A stretch of DNA of 64,000 nucleotides from the NCBI GenBank assembly GCA_964542225.1, contig CAZITO010000004.1:1-64000 (forward strand). The letters run 5' to 3'. Source of the DNA: Scybalousia_A sp964542225 (GTDB lineage: Bacteria; Bacteroidota; Bacteroidia; Bacteroidales; P3). The notes beneath the pieces are model-generated. The model was not told the origin of the DNA. It did no database searches and was given only the letters and a program-made list of their open reading frames with translations. Below are positions 63,511 through 64,000 of this stretch, one piece after another. Numbering within the stretch: position 1 is the first letter of the stretch; each line of letters starts with the position of its first letter. The translations under genes and the position numbers were made by a program.

Positions 63511-64000
63511 ATGAAAAGATTCAAAAATCGTCTGTACGAATTATGTACAGGTAAGGGTAAGCGTTGTGATTTAAACGCTGACTTTCAAGTAATTACCCCC
63601 CCCCTATCACGCAAAGTAACATCTTATTTATTTGGTAAATCAGCCAAATTTTGCGTACTAAGTATTTTATTATTTCTTCCTTTCATTAATTCCTCTGCAC
63701 AAACATTCCCACAAGGTGATTTAACTTATACTGTTCTGGATACAGAAAGTAAAACAGTATCTGTGAAAGCCAAAGATACAACAATATCAGGCAATTTAGT
63801 AATACCTGCAACTATTCAATATGGCGAGGATAATTATTCTGTAACATCTATTGAAAGCAGAGGTTTTCAAAACTGTACAAAAATAACGGGAGTTAAAATA
63901 CCAAACACCATAACCTCTATTCCCTCATATGCTTTTGATAGTTGTATATTATTGGATACAATCACTTTACCGGATAGTTTAGAAAGTATAAACGGTCATT
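63511..64000 (+). CDS. BspA-like leucine-rich-repeat surface protein, N-terminal part (runs off the window)
   Basis: An open frame from ATG 63511 to the window end (163 residues seen). Residues 1-46 are a long basic extension; the hydrophobic signal core lies at about 47-63 (CVLSILLFLPFINSSAQ). From residue 70 comes FPQGDLTYTVLDTESKTVSVKAKD, then LRR_5 (BspA/TpLRR) repeats: YSVTSIESRGFQNCTKITGVKIPNTITSIPSYAFDSCILLDTITLPDSL. Such proteins are surface adhesins, often carried by T9SS. A C9 tract (63596-63604) interrupts the extension at residues 29-32, ahead of the signal core; the frame is intact with nine C. The C-terminal sorting domain is outside the window. Confidence 0.88.
   Translation, partial: MKRFKNRLYELCTGKGKRCDLNADFQVITPPLSRKVTSYLFGKSAKFCVLSILLFLPFINSSAQTFPQGDLTYTVLDTESKTVSVKAKDTTISGNLVIPATIQYGEDNYSVTSIESRGFQNCTKITGVKIPNTITSIPSYAFDSCILLDTITLPDSLESINGH
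63596..63604 (+). repeat. C9 homopolymer tract in the N-terminal extension of the LRR protein gene
   Basis: Nine C residues in an AT-rich gene. The reading frame passes through as Thr-Pro-Pro-Leu and continues into the signal peptide, so the gene is in the on state at this length; one C more or less would stop translation early. Confidence 0.85.

Overview
The window looks like chromosome of a low-GC member of the Bacteroidota, most likely order Bacteroidales. The evidence is: (1) promoters with the Bacteroidota pattern TTTG-N19/20-TAnnTTTG in front of many genes and almost no Shine-Dalgarno sequences; (2) gene orders familiar from this phylum (acpP-fabF-rnc, rimP-nusA-infB, rbfA followed by a LolC/E-type permease); (3) a long type-2 IleRS; and (4) several secreted proteins with type IX secretion (T9SS) C-terminal signals. 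Peptidases of families S46 (DPP7-like), M28, C25 (gingipain-like) and S41 suggest an organism that feeds on peptides. I cannot name a genus.

Layout. 1-7.2 kb: AlkD-like repair protein, SIMPL protein, small ribosomal protein genes (rpsU, rpmB, rpmI-rplT-rplS), a thioesterase, a zinc-less ThiF/MoeB-like enzyme, repeat copy A and an S41 peptidase. 7.4-15.8 kb: AspT/YidE-like transporter, thioredoxin-like protein, GT2 glycosyltransferase, hypotheticals, a small lipoprotein and a fibronectin-III T9SS cargo. 16-23.5 kb: acpP-fabF-rnc and rimP-nusA-infB, then repeat copy B. 24-36.8 kb: outer-membrane protein, rbfA, permease, cysS, M28 and S46 peptidases, lipoprotein, recX, ileS.

36.9-45.0 kb is the most unusual region. 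It is one tightly spaced operon: a type III DNA methyltransferase (mod) interrupted by a G10 tract, its restriction subunit (res), a 73-residue protein, a DndD-like SMC/ABC ATPase interrupted at an A5 run, and a HerA/FtsK-like ATPase whose N-terminus resembles DndE. The sulfur-modification genes dndA, dndB and dndC are absent. I read this as a candidate composite, phase-variable defence system in which type III methylation is joined to DndD/DndE-like effectors.

45.2-64 kb: paired small secreted proteins, an SLC13-type permease with a porin, a CapE-like nucleotide-sugar enzyme, repeat copy C, a 56-residue 2[4Fe-4S] ferredoxin, tRNA-Glu, rpsT, tatD, a C25 peptidase, a Na/Pi cotransporter, a thioredoxin-like lipoprotein, ruvB, a T9SS type-B cargo, and the start of a BspA-like leucine-rich-repeat protein with a C9 tract ahead of its signal peptide.

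Two cross-cutting themes stand out. A ~480-bp repeat occurs three times; each copy carries a consensus promoter pointing into two overlapping, mutually exclusive hairpins, which suggests a repeat-borne non-coding RNA. Two homopolymer tracts (G10 in mod, C9 in the surface protein) suggest phase variation of both DNA methylation and the cell surface.
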